NCBI RefSeq assembly: GCF_024171725.1
Contig: NZ_JAMTCG010000001.1
Coordinates: 620,001 to 684,000, forward strand
From: Williamsia serinedens
GTDB lineage: Bacteria > Actinomycetota > Actinomycetes > Mycobacteriales > Mycobacteriaceae
Length of the DNA: 64,000 bases
Direction of reading: 5' to 3'
Shown here: positions 52,761 to 63,466 of the stretch, one piece after another
Position numbering within the stretch: the first letter of the stretch is position 1
How the letters are laid out: each line of letters begins with the position of its first letter
The notes under the pieces: generated by a model
Told to the model about the DNA's origin: nothing
Databases searched by the model: none
Seen by the model: only the letters and a program-made list of their open reading frames with translations
Translations under genes and position numbers: made by a program

Positions 52761-53709
52761 CAACGGCCTCGCGTCGCGCCGCCACGGCCCGCGCGGTGTC
52801 CTCGGCGACGAGGTCGGCGTTGATGTGGGCCCCGGCCATCGCGCCCTGAGCGGCCGATGCACCCACCTGCGCCATCAGGTCCCCGGCGTTGCCCGCCACC
52901 CACACACCGGGGACGTCGGTCAGGCCGGTCGGACTCGCCGCCACATGGGTACCGACGCCCATCGGGTGGTCCGTCGCGACGAGACCCACCCCCGCGGCGA
53001 CGGCGACGCGAGCCTCCATCCGCGGCGCCACCGCGACCGCGTCGCGTGCGACGACGATCCCGTCGTCGAGACGCACCCCCGCGAGCCGCCCATCGGCCAC
53101 CTCGAGCGCGACGACGGCGCCGTCGAGCACACGGATGTCGCGCGCCGCCAGCTTTTCTCGGGCCTCGGCGTCGAGTACGGTGCCCTGCGCGAAGTACACG
53201 ACGTCGTCGCTGAGCTGCCGGAACAACAGCGCGTGGTGCAGCGACGCGGGGCCGCTCGCGACGATGCCGATCGCGCGATCGCGGACCTCCCAGCCGTGAC
53301 AGTACGGACAGTGCAGCACGTCGATCCCCCACAGCTCCGTCATGCCCGGGATGGGCGGCAGGACGTCGGTGAGGCCGGTGGCCACGAGGACGCGTCGCGC
53401 GCCGATGGTCGAGCCGTCGTCGAGCCGGGCGCGGAACCCCGACGTCACGTCCCCCGACAGCTCCGCGACGCGCCCGTCGACGACACGACCGCCGTACCCG
53501 GTCACCTCACGGCGACCCTGCGCCAGCAGATCCCCCGGTGCAACGCCCTCCCGAGCGAAGAGCCCGTGCACCCCGTCCGCCGGGGCGTTGCGCGGATCCC
53601 CGGCGTCGACGACGACCACCGATCGGCGCGAGCGCGCCAGCATCAGCGCGCCGTTCAACCCGGCGGCCCCGCCGCCGATCACCACGACATCCACCGTGTC
53701 GGTGTCCAT
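52753..53709 (-). CDS. thioredoxin-reductase-like FAD protein
   Basis: A 318-residue pyridine-nucleotide disulfide oxidoreductase. The FAD motif is VVVIGGGAAGLNGAL (about 8-22), the redox CxxC is in HCPYCHGWEV (about 133-142) and the C-terminal FAD-contact is VWVAGNAGD. Unlike canonical TrxR, its NADPH-binding GxGxxA is replaced by GIVASGPASLHH, so electron donor use may differ. ATG 53709 with GAGAGGGG upstream. It is divergent from a cupin regulator. Confidence 0.88.
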   Translation of the reverse strand: MDTDTVDVVVIGGGAAGLNGALMLARSRRSVVVVDAGDPRNAPADGVHGLFAREGVAPGDLLAQGRREVTGYGGRVVDGRVAELSGDVTSGFRARLDDGSTIGARRVLVATGLTDVLPPIPGMTELWGIDVLHCPYCHGWEVRDRAIGIVASGPASLHHALLFRQLSDDVVYFAQGTVLDAEAREKLAARDIRVLDGAVVALEVADGRLAGVRLDDGIVVARDAVAVAPRMEARVAVAAGVGLVATDHPMGVGTHVAASPTGLTDVPGVWVAGNAGDLMAQVGASAAQGAMAGAHINADLVAEDTARAVAARREAVVS

Positions 53710-53773
53710 CTCGTTCCCCTCTCGCTGCGCGCACCCGGTCGGGCGCTGACACGACGATGCGCCCGCATCGCGC

Positions 53774-53802
53774 TTATGGCAAACCTCTTCCCGGTTATGG
53801 CA
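53774..53802. promoter_or_regulatory. tandem TTATGGCA repeats
   Basis: Two TTATGGCA words at 53774 and 53795, 21 bp (two helical turns) apart, lie between the divergent TrxR-like and XRE-cupin genes. This arrangement fits cooperative binding by the regulator. Confidence 0.5.
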
Positions 53803-53813
53803 CACTCGCCGTC

Positions 53814-54404
53814 ATGGACGAGCAGACCGATCAGGCGATCGCCGCGGCCGGACCCCGCCTGCGCGAGCTGCGTCAGCACCGGGAGCTCACGCTCGAGGAG
53901 GTGTCGGAACAGACCGGGATCTCCCGGAGCACGCTCTCGCGTCTGGAATCGGGTGGACGTCGCGCGAGCCTGGAACTGCTGCTGCCGCTGGCGCGCCTCT
54001 ACGGCGTGACGCTCGACGAGCTGGTCGACGCCCCGTTCACCGGCGACCCCCGGGTGACGTTGCGCGCGACGCGCCACGGCGACCGGACCGTCCTCCCACT
54101 CACCCGTCGACCCGGCGGGATCCAGGCGTTCAAGGTCGTCCTCGACGCGTCCGACCCGTCCACCGAACCGTCGCCCCGCACCCACACCGGATACGAATGG
54201 CTCTATGTCCTCGACGGCAGGCTGCGACTGATCCTCGGCGAGCACGACATCGTCCTCGGCGCCGGGGAAGCCGCCGAGTTCGACACCCGGCTCCCCCACT
54301 GGTTCGGCTCCGCCGACGGTCGCGCGGTCGAGTTCCTCAGCCTCTTCGGCAAGCAGGGCGAGCGGGCGCACCTGCGTGCCGCCCCGCCCGGTCGCCGGAG
54401 CTGA
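53814..54404 (+). CDS. XRE-family regulator with C-terminal cupin
   Basis: A 196-residue regulator. The HTH_3 domain (LRQHRELTLEEVSEQTGISRSTLSRLESG, about 20-49, given by its positions) is followed by a cupin_2 sensor with HTGYEWLYVLDGRLRLILGE and a terminal LPHWFGS. Ligand-binding cupins of this kind sense small organic molecules. It presumably controls the divergent flavoprotein and itself via the TTATGGCA repeats. Confidence 0.9.
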   Translation: MDEQTDQAIAAAGPRLRELRQHRELTLEEVSEQTGISRSTLSRLESGGRRASLELLLPLARLYGVTLDELVDAPFTGDPRVTLRATRHGDRTVLPLTRRPGGIQAFKVVLDASDPSTEPSPRTHTGYEWLYVLDGRLRLILGEHDIVLGAGEAAEFDTRLPHWFGSADGRAVEFLSLFGKQGERAHLRAAPPGRRS

Positions 54405-54408
54405 TCGC

Positions 54409-56775
<2,367 letters not shown>

Positions 56776-56785
56776 GCCCCGCACC

Positions 56786-57520
56786 CTAGTGGCCCGACGA
56801 CGTCACCACCTCGGCGTCGCCGAACGTCATCGACAGGTGCCCGATCGACGACGACATCAGCGTGGCGCCGATGTCGAGGCCCTTCAGTTCGTCGGCGAAC
56901 TCGTGGTCCCCCAGCGCGATCCGAGCGCCACCCGGTCGGGTCCGGACCGACTCGGCGCGCATGGTCCACGGCGTCGCACGCAGGGTGCCGCCCAGGAACG
57001 AGTACGCGGTGAGCGTCGTCGAGGACGACGAGTCGGGGACGGACACGCCGCGGGCCAGCCGGAGGTCGAGGATGTCACGGCCGTCGGCGCGGACCGATCC
57101 GTGCGGCCGGACCGAGCGGTGACGACAGTCGAAGTCGGCGAGCGTCTTCGGGAACCCCCAGATCTCGCGGCCCGCGGCGAGCGTGAACTGCCCGTCGACG
57201 GGCAGGCGGTGGATGTACGCGCAGACCTCGCCACGGAGCACGGCACGCATGCCCGTGGCGCCTGCACCGGGCCGGTGGTGACGGACGAGGAAACAGACCC
57301 CGAACTCGTTGTACGGGCCGAGGTCGCCGTCGACGTAGTCGACGAAGACGAGCGCGCAGGCCGCGCGGCCGGGCCGCCAGGTCACCGGGTGCAGGCCGGT
57401 CGGTGCGAGCAGGGTCGACGTGGCGCGGGCGTCGACCGACACCATCGCGGTGAAGGCCGTCGCGTGCCGGATCTGCACCGGCGCGGGCACCGTCTCCCCG
57501 AGGACCGTGTGGCCACCCAT
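56786..57520 (-). CDS. acetoacetate-decarboxylase-family protein
   Basis: A 244-residue ADC-fold protein. The region around the catalytic lysine is GREIWGFPKTLADF (about residue 122), keeping one lysine where the true decarboxylase has the PKK pair, so the second lysine is replaced by Thr. The barrel strands YNEFGVCFLVRHH and RGEVCAYIHRLPVDG are family-typical. Members with altered lysine neighbourhood catalyse aldol or hydration reactions instead, so decarboxylation of acetoacetate is not assured. It is 10 bases upstream of the UvrA-like gene and may be co-transcribed with it. Confidence 0.8.
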   Translation of the reverse strand: MGGHTVLGETVPAPVQIRHATAFTAMVSVDARATSTLLAPTGLHPVTWRPGRAACALVFVDYVDGDLGPYNEFGVCFLVRHHRPGAGATGMRAVLRGEVCAYIHRLPVDGQFTLAAGREIWGFPKTLADFDCRHRSVRPHGSVRADGRDILDLRLARGVSVPDSSSSTTLTAYSFLGGTLRATPWTMRAESVRTRPGGARIALGDHEFADELKGLDIGATLMSSSIGHLSMTFGDAEVVTSSGH

Positions 57521-57665
57521 CGCACCGGACACCCGACACCTCCTGCGTCTCGTCGTCACCCCCAGAAGACCATCCTTGCGACCCCCGTGTCTCGCCGACA
57601 CGGGTTTGTCGTGCGTCCGACCGGGAAGCCGCAGGTGGACACCCACCATCGACGAGAGGCCCCGC

Positions 57666-58874
57666 ATGAAGGCGATCGTGTTCCATGACATCGGAGACAT
57701 CCGACTCGACGACGTCCCCGACCCCCGGATCGAGGAACCGACCGACGCGATCGTGCGCATCACGACGTCGGCGATCTGCGGCACCGACCTGCACCTCATC
57801 CGCGGCACGATGCCGGGGATGGTCCCCGGAACCATCCTCGGACACGAGGCCGTCGGCGAGGTCGTCGAGACCGGCGCCGACGTGCGCGGCCTCACCGCGG
57901 GCGATCGGGTCGTCGTGTGTTCGACGGTCGGTTGTGGACGCTGCTCGTACTGCCGCGCGGGCTACTACGCGCAGTGCGACGTCGCGAACCCGAACGGTCC
58001 GTCGGCGGGGACCTGCTTCTTCGGTGGCCCGCAGTCGACGGGCCCCGTGAACGGGCTGCAGGCGGGATACGCCCGGATCCCCTTCGCCCAGACGACGCTG
58101 GTGCCGGTACCCGACTCCGTCTCCGACGACGCCGCCATCCTCGTCTCCGACGTCCTGCCGACGGGCTGGTTCGGCGCCCGCCTCGCCCAGGTGTCCCAGG
58201 GCGACACGGTCGCGGTGTTCGGTGCCGGCGTCGTCGGGCAGTGCGCGATCGCCTCGGCGAAGGCGCAGGGCGCGACGCGCGTCCTCGCCGTCGACTGTCT
58301 GCCCGACCGCCTCGAGACCGCGCGCCGCCAGAACGCCGAATGCATCGACTTCTCCGCCGAGGACCCGGTGGAGGTGATCCGCCACCTGACCGGCGGCATC
58401 GGCGTGGACCGGGTCGTCGACGCCGTGGGCGTCGACGCGTACCGACCGACCTCGGGCCCGGCGGCCGACGCCCTGCCGGAGGATCCCGACCGCCTCGACG
58501 CCGAACGCGCCCACACCGCTCCCGACGCCGATCCGTCGGGCGACACGTGGGTTCCCGGGGACTCACCCAGCCTCGCGGCACGCTGGGCGGTGCAGTCGGT
58601 GGCGAAGGCGGGCACCGTCGGGGTGATCGGGGTGTACCCACCCACGTTCGACGCCTTCCCCTTCGGCGAGGCGATGAACCGCAACCTGACCATCCAGGCC
58701 GGCAACTGCAACCACCGCCGGTACATCCCGAGCCTGCTGCACCGCGTGGCCCGCGGCGACCTCGACCCCACCCGGTTCATCACGCAGGTCGCCACGACGG
58801 CGGAGATGCCCGACGCCTACGCGGCGTTCGACCGACGTCAGCAGGGATGGCTGAAGACGGTCGTGCCCATGTAG
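57666..58874 (+). CDS. zinc-dependent dehydrogenase, formaldehyde-dehydrogenase type
   Basis: A 402-residue MDR enzyme. Catalytic zinc is provided by SAICGTDLHL (Cys near 38) and GHEAVGEV. A structural-zinc-like cluster is in VGCGRCSYCRAGYYAQC, and NAD binding in VFGAGVVGQCAIAS. A C-terminal insertion with Asp/Pro-rich ADALPEDPDRLDAERAHT precedes the coenzyme-domain end, as in formaldehyde dehydrogenase-like enzymes. It is paralogous to the gene at 2110 but clearly divergent. Divergent from the ADC-like gene. Confidence 0.88.
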   Translation: MKAIVFHDIGDIRLDDVPDPRIEEPTDAIVRITTSAICGTDLHLIRGTMPGMVPGTILGHEAVGEVVETGADVRGLTAGDRVVVCSTVGCGRCSYCRAGYYAQCDVANPNGPSAGTCFFGGPQSTGPVNGLQAGYARIPFAQTTLVPVPDSVSDDAAILVSDVLPTGWFGARLAQVSQGDTVAVFGAGVVGQCAIASAKAQGATRVLAVDCLPDRLETARRQNAECIDFSAEDPVEVIRHLTGGIGVDRVVDAVGVDAYRPTSGPAADALPEDPDRLDAERAHTAPDADPSGDTWVPGDSPSLAARWAVQSVAKAGTVGVIGVYPPTFDAFPFGEAMNRNLTIQAGNCNHRRYIPSLLHRVARGDLDPTRFITQVATTAEMPDAYAAFDRRQQGWLKTVVPM

Positions 58875-58926
58875 TGGACCGCCGAACCGGACAGGGCGCC
58901 GTCGGTGCTGTGGCAGCATCACGCGG

Positions 58927-59811
58927 ATGAGCAGGTCGACGTCCTTCGTCCGCGTCGGTGTCGCGTACGTGGTGGCGATCGCCGTTGCCGCGGTGTGGTT
59001 GTGGCTCGGCCTACGGACCTCGTCGGCCCTGTGGGACGCGGCGATCGCCGACGTGCTCGCGACCCTCGTGGTGTTCGGGTTCAGTCGTGCGCACCGGAAC
59101 TCGAGCTTCTACGACGCCTACTGGAGCGTCATCCCTCCCCTGCTCGTCGGGTTCTGGTGGTGGCGGTCGGACGCCGGCGCCGGCGACCCGACGGCGTGGG
59201 TCGTGATGGTCGTCGTCCTGGTGTGGGCGATCCGGCTGACCGCGAACTGGGCGATCGGGTTCCCGGGCCTGCACCACGAGGACTGGCGCTACCCGATGCT
59301 GCGCGAACGCGCCGGGCGGTTCGAGGCCGTCGTCGACCTCGTCGCGATTCACCTGGTCCCGACGCTGCAGGTGTTCCTGGGCTGCGTCCCGGCCTACCTC
59401 GCGGTGACCCACCGGCCGGTCGCCGTGCCGTGGCTGGTCGTCGTCGCGGCGGTGGCGGGTCTCGCCGCGGTCGCCCTGGAGTGGGCGGCCGACCGGCAGA
59501 TGCGCGCCTTCGTCGCGGTCAAACAGCCGGGGCAGGCGATGGATCGGGGGTTGTGGGCGTGGTCGCGGCACCCGAACTACTTCGGTGAGTTCGGTTTCTG
59601 GGTCGGGCTCTACCTGTTCGGCGTCGCCGTGACCCCCGGCGACGCGTGGTGGTCATGGATCGGGGCCGGCGCGATGCTGGCGATGTTCCTCGGCGCGAGC
59701 ATCCCGATGATGGAGGAGCGCAGTCTCGCGTCGCGGCCGTCGTACGCCGACGTCGTGGACAGGGTGTCGCGCTTCGTCCCCCGGCCGCCGCGGGCGGCGG
59801 CCGGTCGGTGA
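58927..59811 (+). CDS. DUF1295 membrane protein, steroid 5-alpha-reductase-like
   Basis: A 294-residue polytopic membrane protein with the DUF1295 signature WSRHPNYFGEFGFW near residue 217 and a preceding AFVAVKQPGQAMDRG. It has about seven hydrophobic helices. Relatives reduce steroid, fatty-alkyl or polyprenol double bonds or methylate isoprenoid cysteine; the motif is common to both groups. The last bases overlap the start of the FAD protein (GTGA), so both act together. Confidence 0.88.
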   Translation: MSRSTSFVRVGVAYVVAIAVAAVWLWLGLRTSSALWDAAIADVLATLVVFGFSRAHRNSSFYDAYWSVIPPLLVGFWWWRSDAGAGDPTAWVVMVVVLVWAIRLTANWAIGFPGLHHEDWRYPMLRERAGRFEAVVDLVAIHLVPTLQVFLGCVPAYLAVTHRPVAVPWLVVVAAVAGLAAVALEWAADRQMRAFVAVKQPGQAMDRGLWAWSRHPNYFGEFGFWVGLYLFGVAVTPGDAWWSWIGAGAMLAMFLGASIPMMEERSLASRPSYADVVDRVSRFVPRPPRAAAGR

Positions 59812-60917
59812 CCCGTCCGACCGTCCTGGTGGCGGGCATGGGTGACGTCGGGACGCTGACCGCCATGCACCTCGCGCGCCACGTCGACGTCGTCGGGGTG
59901 GCGACGACACCCGGCCTGGTCAGCGGCCAGGAACTCGGCCTGCGTCTGTCCGACCCGGACCGGTGGTCGCAGGACTACTGGGTCGACTATCGCCGGTACC
60001 GCCGACTCGACGGGGTCGAGATCGTGCGGGGTCGGGTGTCCGGCGTCGACGGCGCGACGCAGACGGCCGGCATCGTCTCCGACCGGGGCGAGACCGAACG
60101 ACGGTGGGACGCGCTGGTGATCGCCACCGGCGTCACCAACGGGTTCTGGCGGTCGCCCGACGTCCTCGACGCCGCCGGCGTCGACTCAGGGCTGCGGACC
60201 CACCACGAGGCTGTCCGCACCGCGCGGCGTGTGGCGGTGATCGGTGGCGGCGCGGCGGCCGTCGCGGCAGCGGCCGGTGTGGCGGCACGGGTCCCCGCCG
60301 CCCGCGTCGACCTGTACTTCCCCGGCGAGCGACCGCTGCGCGACCACCACCCGCGGACGTGGTCCACCGTCCAGCGTCGTCTGGAGGATCTGGGCGTCGG
60401 CCTCCATCCCGGCCACCGCGCGGGCGTCCCGCCCAACGCCGACCGGGCAGGCGTCGGGCCGGGTGTCGTCGAGTGGACCACCGGCCAGCCCGGTGTCGCG
60501 GCCGACGCGATCGTCTGGGCCATCGGCCGGGCCGTCCCCCACACGGGATGGCTTCCCGAGACCGTCCTCGACGAGGACGGGTTCGTCCGCGTCGACCCGA
60601 CGCTCCGCGTCCCGGGCCTCCCGCACACGTTCGCTGTGGGTGACGTCGCGGCCACTGATCCCCTCCGCGGTTCGGCGCGCAACCGGGCGGATCGTCTCGT
60701 CGCCCACAACGTCCGCGCCGACCTCGCCGGCCGTCGGCTCCGGTGCTACCGCCCCCGCACCACACGATGGGGCTCGGTCCTCGGTCCGCAGCCGGACGGC
60801 CTCGAGGTGTTCACCCCGGCGGGGATCGGCGTCCGCATCCCCCGGCCCGTCGTCGACCGCGTCCTGCGGCCGTGGATCGTGAACCGCGGGATCTACGGAG
60901 GGATCCGCCCGCGCTGA
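59808..60917 (+). CDS. NDH-2/FAD-dependent oxidoreductase-like protein
   Basis: A 369-residue pyridine-nucleotide-disulfide-fold oxidoreductase from GTG 59808. The first dinucleotide site is VLVAGMGDVGTLTAM (a G-x-G-x-x-G variant), the second VAVIGGGAAAVAAAAG, and the C-terminal FAD contact is HTFAVGDVAATDP. It resembles type II NADH dehydrogenases and related FSP1/AIF-like enzymes. Overlap with the DUF1295 gene suggests a two-component membrane redox pair. The 21-bp repeat array begins 12 bases after its stop. Confidence 0.82.
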   Translation: MTRPTVLVAGMGDVGTLTAMHLARHVDVVGVATTPGLVSGQELGLRLSDPDRWSQDYWVDYRRYRRLDGVEIVRGRVSGVDGATQTAGIVSDRGETERRWDALVIATGVTNGFWRSPDVLDAAGVDSGLRTHHEAVRTARRVAVIGGGAAAVAAAAGVAARVPAARVDLYFPGERPLRDHHPRTWSTVQRRLEDLGVGLHPGHRAGVPPNADRAGVGPGVVEWTTGQPGVAADAIVWAIGRAVPHTGWLPETVLDEDGFVRVDPTLRVPGLPHTFAVGDVAATDPLRGSARNRADRLVAHNVRADLAGRRLRCYRPRTTRWGSVLGPQPDGLEVFTPAGIGVRIPRPVVDRVLRPWIVNRGIYGGIRPR

Positions 60918-60928
60918 CCGTCACCCGT

Positions 60929-61143
60929 TCGTTGGGCAGTTGGAACCACTCGTTGGGCAGTTGGAGCTACTCGTTGGGCGCCCGGAACCGTTCGTTGGGC
61001 GCTCGGAACCGTTCGTTGGGCACTTGGAGCCACTCGTTGGGCACGTGCGAGCACGACCGGCGGGTCTTTCTGCCCTTCCGCGCGCTCCTGCTGCCCAACG
61101 AACGGTTCCTGGTGCCCAACGATTGGTTCCTGGTGCCCAACGA
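60929..61143. repeat. 21-bp-period repeat array with direct and inverted copies
   Basis: Nine copies of a unit with core TCGTTGGGC. Direct copies start at 60929, 60950, 60971, 60992, 61013 and 61034, exactly 21 bp apart. Three inverted copies (core GCCCAACGA) start at 61093, 61114 and 61135, also 21 bp apart. After the core most units show R-N3-GGARC. The array occupies the gap between two convergent genes. Copies on opposite strands can pair, so the transcript could fold into long hairpins. Two helical turns per unit also suits multimeric protein binding. Confidence 0.9.
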
Positions 61144-61165
61144 ACGGGGTCGGGGCGGTCGGCCG

Positions 61166-61585
61166 TCAGCCCTTCGGCGGCGCGGTCAGCTCGAGGGCGA
61201 TGTTGTCGGGGTCGCGGAACTCGAGGATGGAGATGCCACCGGCGTCCTTTATCCCCTCGTGTTCGATGCCGAGACGGTCGAGCGTCGCCACCGCCGCCTC
61301 GAGGTCGTCCGCGGAGGCGAGCGCGAAACTCAGATGGTCCAGGCCCGTGCGGTTCTCGTCGAACGAGTCGTCGCCGACCGGCCGCAGACCGAACAGGCCG
61401 CCCGCGAACTGGTAGATCACGCCGCCGAACAGGAACCACAGCTGCTCGCGCGTCTTCTCGTCGGCGTCGGCGGGCAACTCGTAGGCGACGTCGAAGCCGA
61501 ACACGTCGTCGTAGAACTTCCGCGACCGCTCGATGTCACGCACGGTGATCCGGACGTGGTGGAACCCTGTCGGCGAGATGGTCAC
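61166..61585 (-). CDS. VOC-family (glyoxalase-fold) protein
   Basis: A 139-residue vicinal-oxygen-chelate protein from GTG 61585 with AGGAGG upstream. It has the repeated beta-alpha-beta pattern GFHHVRITVRDIERSRKFYDDV at the N-terminus and TGLDHLSFALASADDLEAAV in the second half. The metal residues His (HHV), His (DHL) and a late Glu in NIALELTAPP are present. Members include glyoxalases, extradiol dioxygenases and fosfomycin-resistance proteins; no exact substrate is implied. Confidence 0.88.
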   Translation of the reverse strand: MTISPTGFHHVRITVRDIERSRKFYDDVFGFDVAYELPADADEKTREQLWFLFGGVIYQFAGGLFGLRPVGDDSFDENRTGLDHLSFALASADDLEAAVATLDRLGIEHEGIKDAGGISILEFRDPDNIALELTAPPKG

Positions 61586-61639
61586 GGTCGATCCTCCTGG
61601 TCGGCTCCACTGTGTGCCGCCGATCGGCACACTGGGGTC

Positions 61640-62701
61640 ATGCCTACCAAGACCCGCACGGCTGCCCTTCATTCCCTCGCGGTCCTGACCTGCATCGGAC
61701 TGGTGTCCGCATGCGGGTCCGACGGCGGCGGTTCGCCGGCCCCCTCCAGCGCGTCGTCGACGCCGGTGGCCGCCGAGCCGGCCGTCGCACCCACCCCGAC
61801 CACGCGCCCGATCGGCACCGTGATCGAGGTCGGCAACGAGCCCGAGGGCGTGCAGATCGGCACGTCGGGCATCGCGGCGGTCGGCGTCCGACGACCCGAC
61901 GGCATCGCGCTGGTCGACGTCGCCGCGCGACGCCTCATCCGCACGGTGTCCACCCAGGGCGCACCCCGACACCTCGAACTGGCCGGGCCCGACGGGCCCG
62001 TGATCCTCCCGTTGGAGACCGCCGACATCGTGACGACGATGACCTTCGACGGGCGGTTCGGCCCGATCGCCCGCAACGTCGGCAACCTGCCGCATGACGT
62101 CGTCCTCACCTCCGACGGCACATACGTCGGGACCAACGAGCACGGCGGCGGCGCGCTCTTCATCAGAGACGGGCGCGTGATCGCCTCGTTGCCCGCGCCT
62201 CCACCCCAGCCGGGTGGCGTCGCGGCCGTGGGCCGTTACGCTGCGATGGCCGACGTGCAGGGCAACGGCGTCTACGTCTACGACGGCACCACCCGAACGG
62301 AGGTGGCTCGCAAGCAGATCGGCGTCCGGCTCACCCACGCGCAGGCCATGAGCGACGGGTTGGTCGCGTTCGCCGACACCGACGGCAGTGCGGTCCTCGT
62401 CGAGCGCATCACCCCGCAGGTCGTCGACGTCGCTCGGATCCCGACGGCGGGCAAGCCCTACGGACTGGGCTGGCAGGTGTCGACGAAGACGCTGTTCGTG
62501 ACGTCCACCGCCACGAACACGCTGCAGGTGATCGACATGAGCGATCCCGCACGTCCCCGGGTACGCGGGTCGGTTCCGACGGTGCAGCAACCGAACTCGG
62601 TGTCCGCGGACCCGACGACCGGCACGGTGGTGGTCACCGGGAGCGCTCCGGGTGAGGCCAGCTCGCTGCAGATCATCCCCGCCGACCTGCTCCCCCGCTG
62701 A
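61640..62701 (+). CDS. lipoprotein with beta-propeller repeats
   Basis: A 353-residue predicted lipoprotein. Its signal LAVLTCIGLVSACGSD has a lipobox Cys near residue 25. A Ser/Ala/Pro linker precedes a domain of repeated strands (GNEPEGVQIGTSGIAAVGVR, RHLELAGPDGPVILPL, LPHDVVLTSDGTYVG, QVIDMSDPARPRVRG). This is a seven-bladed propeller-like arrangement of the YncE/NHL kind, usual in surface sensors and binding proteins. It ends two bases before a strong bidirectional terminator. Confidence 0.85.
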   Translation: MPTKTRTAALHSLAVLTCIGLVSACGSDGGGSPAPSSASSTPVAAEPAVAPTPTTRPIGTVIEVGNEPEGVQIGTSGIAAVGVRRPDGIALVDVAARRLIRTVSTQGAPRHLELAGPDGPVILPLETADIVTTMTFDGRFGPIARNVGNLPHDVVLTSDGTYVGTNEHGGGALFIRDGRVIASLPAPPPQPGGVAAVGRYAAMADVQGNGVYVYDGTTRTEVARKQIGVRLTHAQAMSDGLVAFADTDGSAVLVERITPQVVDVARIPTAGKPYGLGWQVSTKTLFVTSTATNTLQVIDMSDPARPRVRGSVPTVQQPNSVSADPTTGTVVVTGSAPGEASSLQIIPADLLPR

Positions 62702-62703
62702 CA

Positions 62704-62745
62704 CGACGATGCCCCCGACCGGTCGGCCGGGGGCACCGTCGTGAT
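62704..62745. terminator. strong bidirectional stem-loop terminator
   Basis: A long inverted repeat: CACGACG-A-TGCCCCCG pairs with CGGGGGCA-C-CGTCGTG around the 10-base loop ACCGGTCGGC. It lies between the convergent lipoprotein and MspA genes and would terminate both. Confidence 0.8.
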
Positions 62746-62755
62746 GGGGCGGCGA

Positions 62756-63430
62756 TCAGCCGATGCTGAACGGCTTGCCGTAGAACGTGACCTGCTTGTC
62801 GACGTTCGAGGTGCGAACGCGGACGACGGCGATCGAACGGGCCTGGGCGTACCCGGCACATCCGGTCAGCTGCAGCTGCGAGCCCGTGTAGCTCAGCTTG
62901 AGCTTGGTGCCCTCGTAGTCGACGTTGTTCGTGTACTGCTGTGCACCGAAGTCGTCGGCCTTCTCGACCTGGTTGATGAAGTACTGGGTCGCCTGACCCG
63001 GCCCGAGGACGAGCGCCTGGTTGGCACCGGCACCGGTCGCCGTACTGGTGCCTGCGAGATTCTCCGTCGTGGTACCGGTGAGCCCGGTCGTCGTCGAGGA
63101 GATGTTGACCTGGCAGCCGACGATGTACCCGGCCTGGATCCGGATCTTCGCCTTCTTGCTCGAGGTCACCTGGTATCGCGCGGAGACCTGCGCTGCGCGG
63201 TGCAGCGGGGTGCCGCCGAGCGACGGCGCGATGACCGCGGTCTCGCCGGTGCGGGCGATCGACACCTTGGTGCCGTCCTGGAGGGTGGTGCTCTGGACCT
63301 GGTCCGGCAGCTTGACGAAGACGTCGGCGTTGGCCGAGCCCTGGGCGAGCAGAGCCGCTGCGGCGGCGAGCGCTGCGCTGGTGCCGGCGACCCCGAGTGC
63401 GCGGCGAGAAACCATGTGAGACATGTTCAT
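62756..63430 (-). CDS. MspA-family outer-membrane porin
   Basis: A 224-residue MspA-like porin from ATG 63430 with AGGAAG upstream. The Sec signal is MVSRRALGVAGTSAALAAAA ending near ANA. The mature beta-sheet starts DVFVKLPDQ. Two Cys in GYIVGCQVN and LTGCAGYAQARS are where the family forms its disulfide, and the C-terminal KPFSIG is typical. MspA porins form octameric channels for hydrophilic solutes in the mycolic-acid outer membrane. A second copy lies 36 bases upstream. Confidence 0.93.
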   Translation of the reverse strand: MNMSHMVSRRALGVAGTSAALAAAAALLAQGSANADVFVKLPDQVQSTTLQDGTKVSIARTGETAVIAPSLGGTPLHRAAQVSARYQVTSSKKAKIRIQAGYIVGCQVNISSTTTGLTGTTTENLAGTSTATGAGANQALVLGPGQATQYFINQVEKADDFGAQQYTNNVDYEGTKLKLSYTGSQLQLTGCAGYAQARSIAVVRVRTSNVDKQVTFYGKPFSIG

Positions 63431-63466
63431 TCTTCCTTGTGAGTCTGCAGTTCGTGGATGGAGGGG

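Noticed and set aside
60929-61143. Repeat array considered as a CRISPR array.
   Set aside because: The 21-bp units are almost wholly repeat with no unique spacers, run in both orientations, and no cas gene is in the window.
60743-62701. Long open frame reading through the repeat array as 7-residue repeats and into the lipoprotein gene.
   Set aside because: The stretch before the lipoprotein signal has no structure other than the repeated SLGxxxx words caused by the 21-bp period. A proper ATG and signal peptide start at 61640, and the frame crosses the VOC gene on the other strand.
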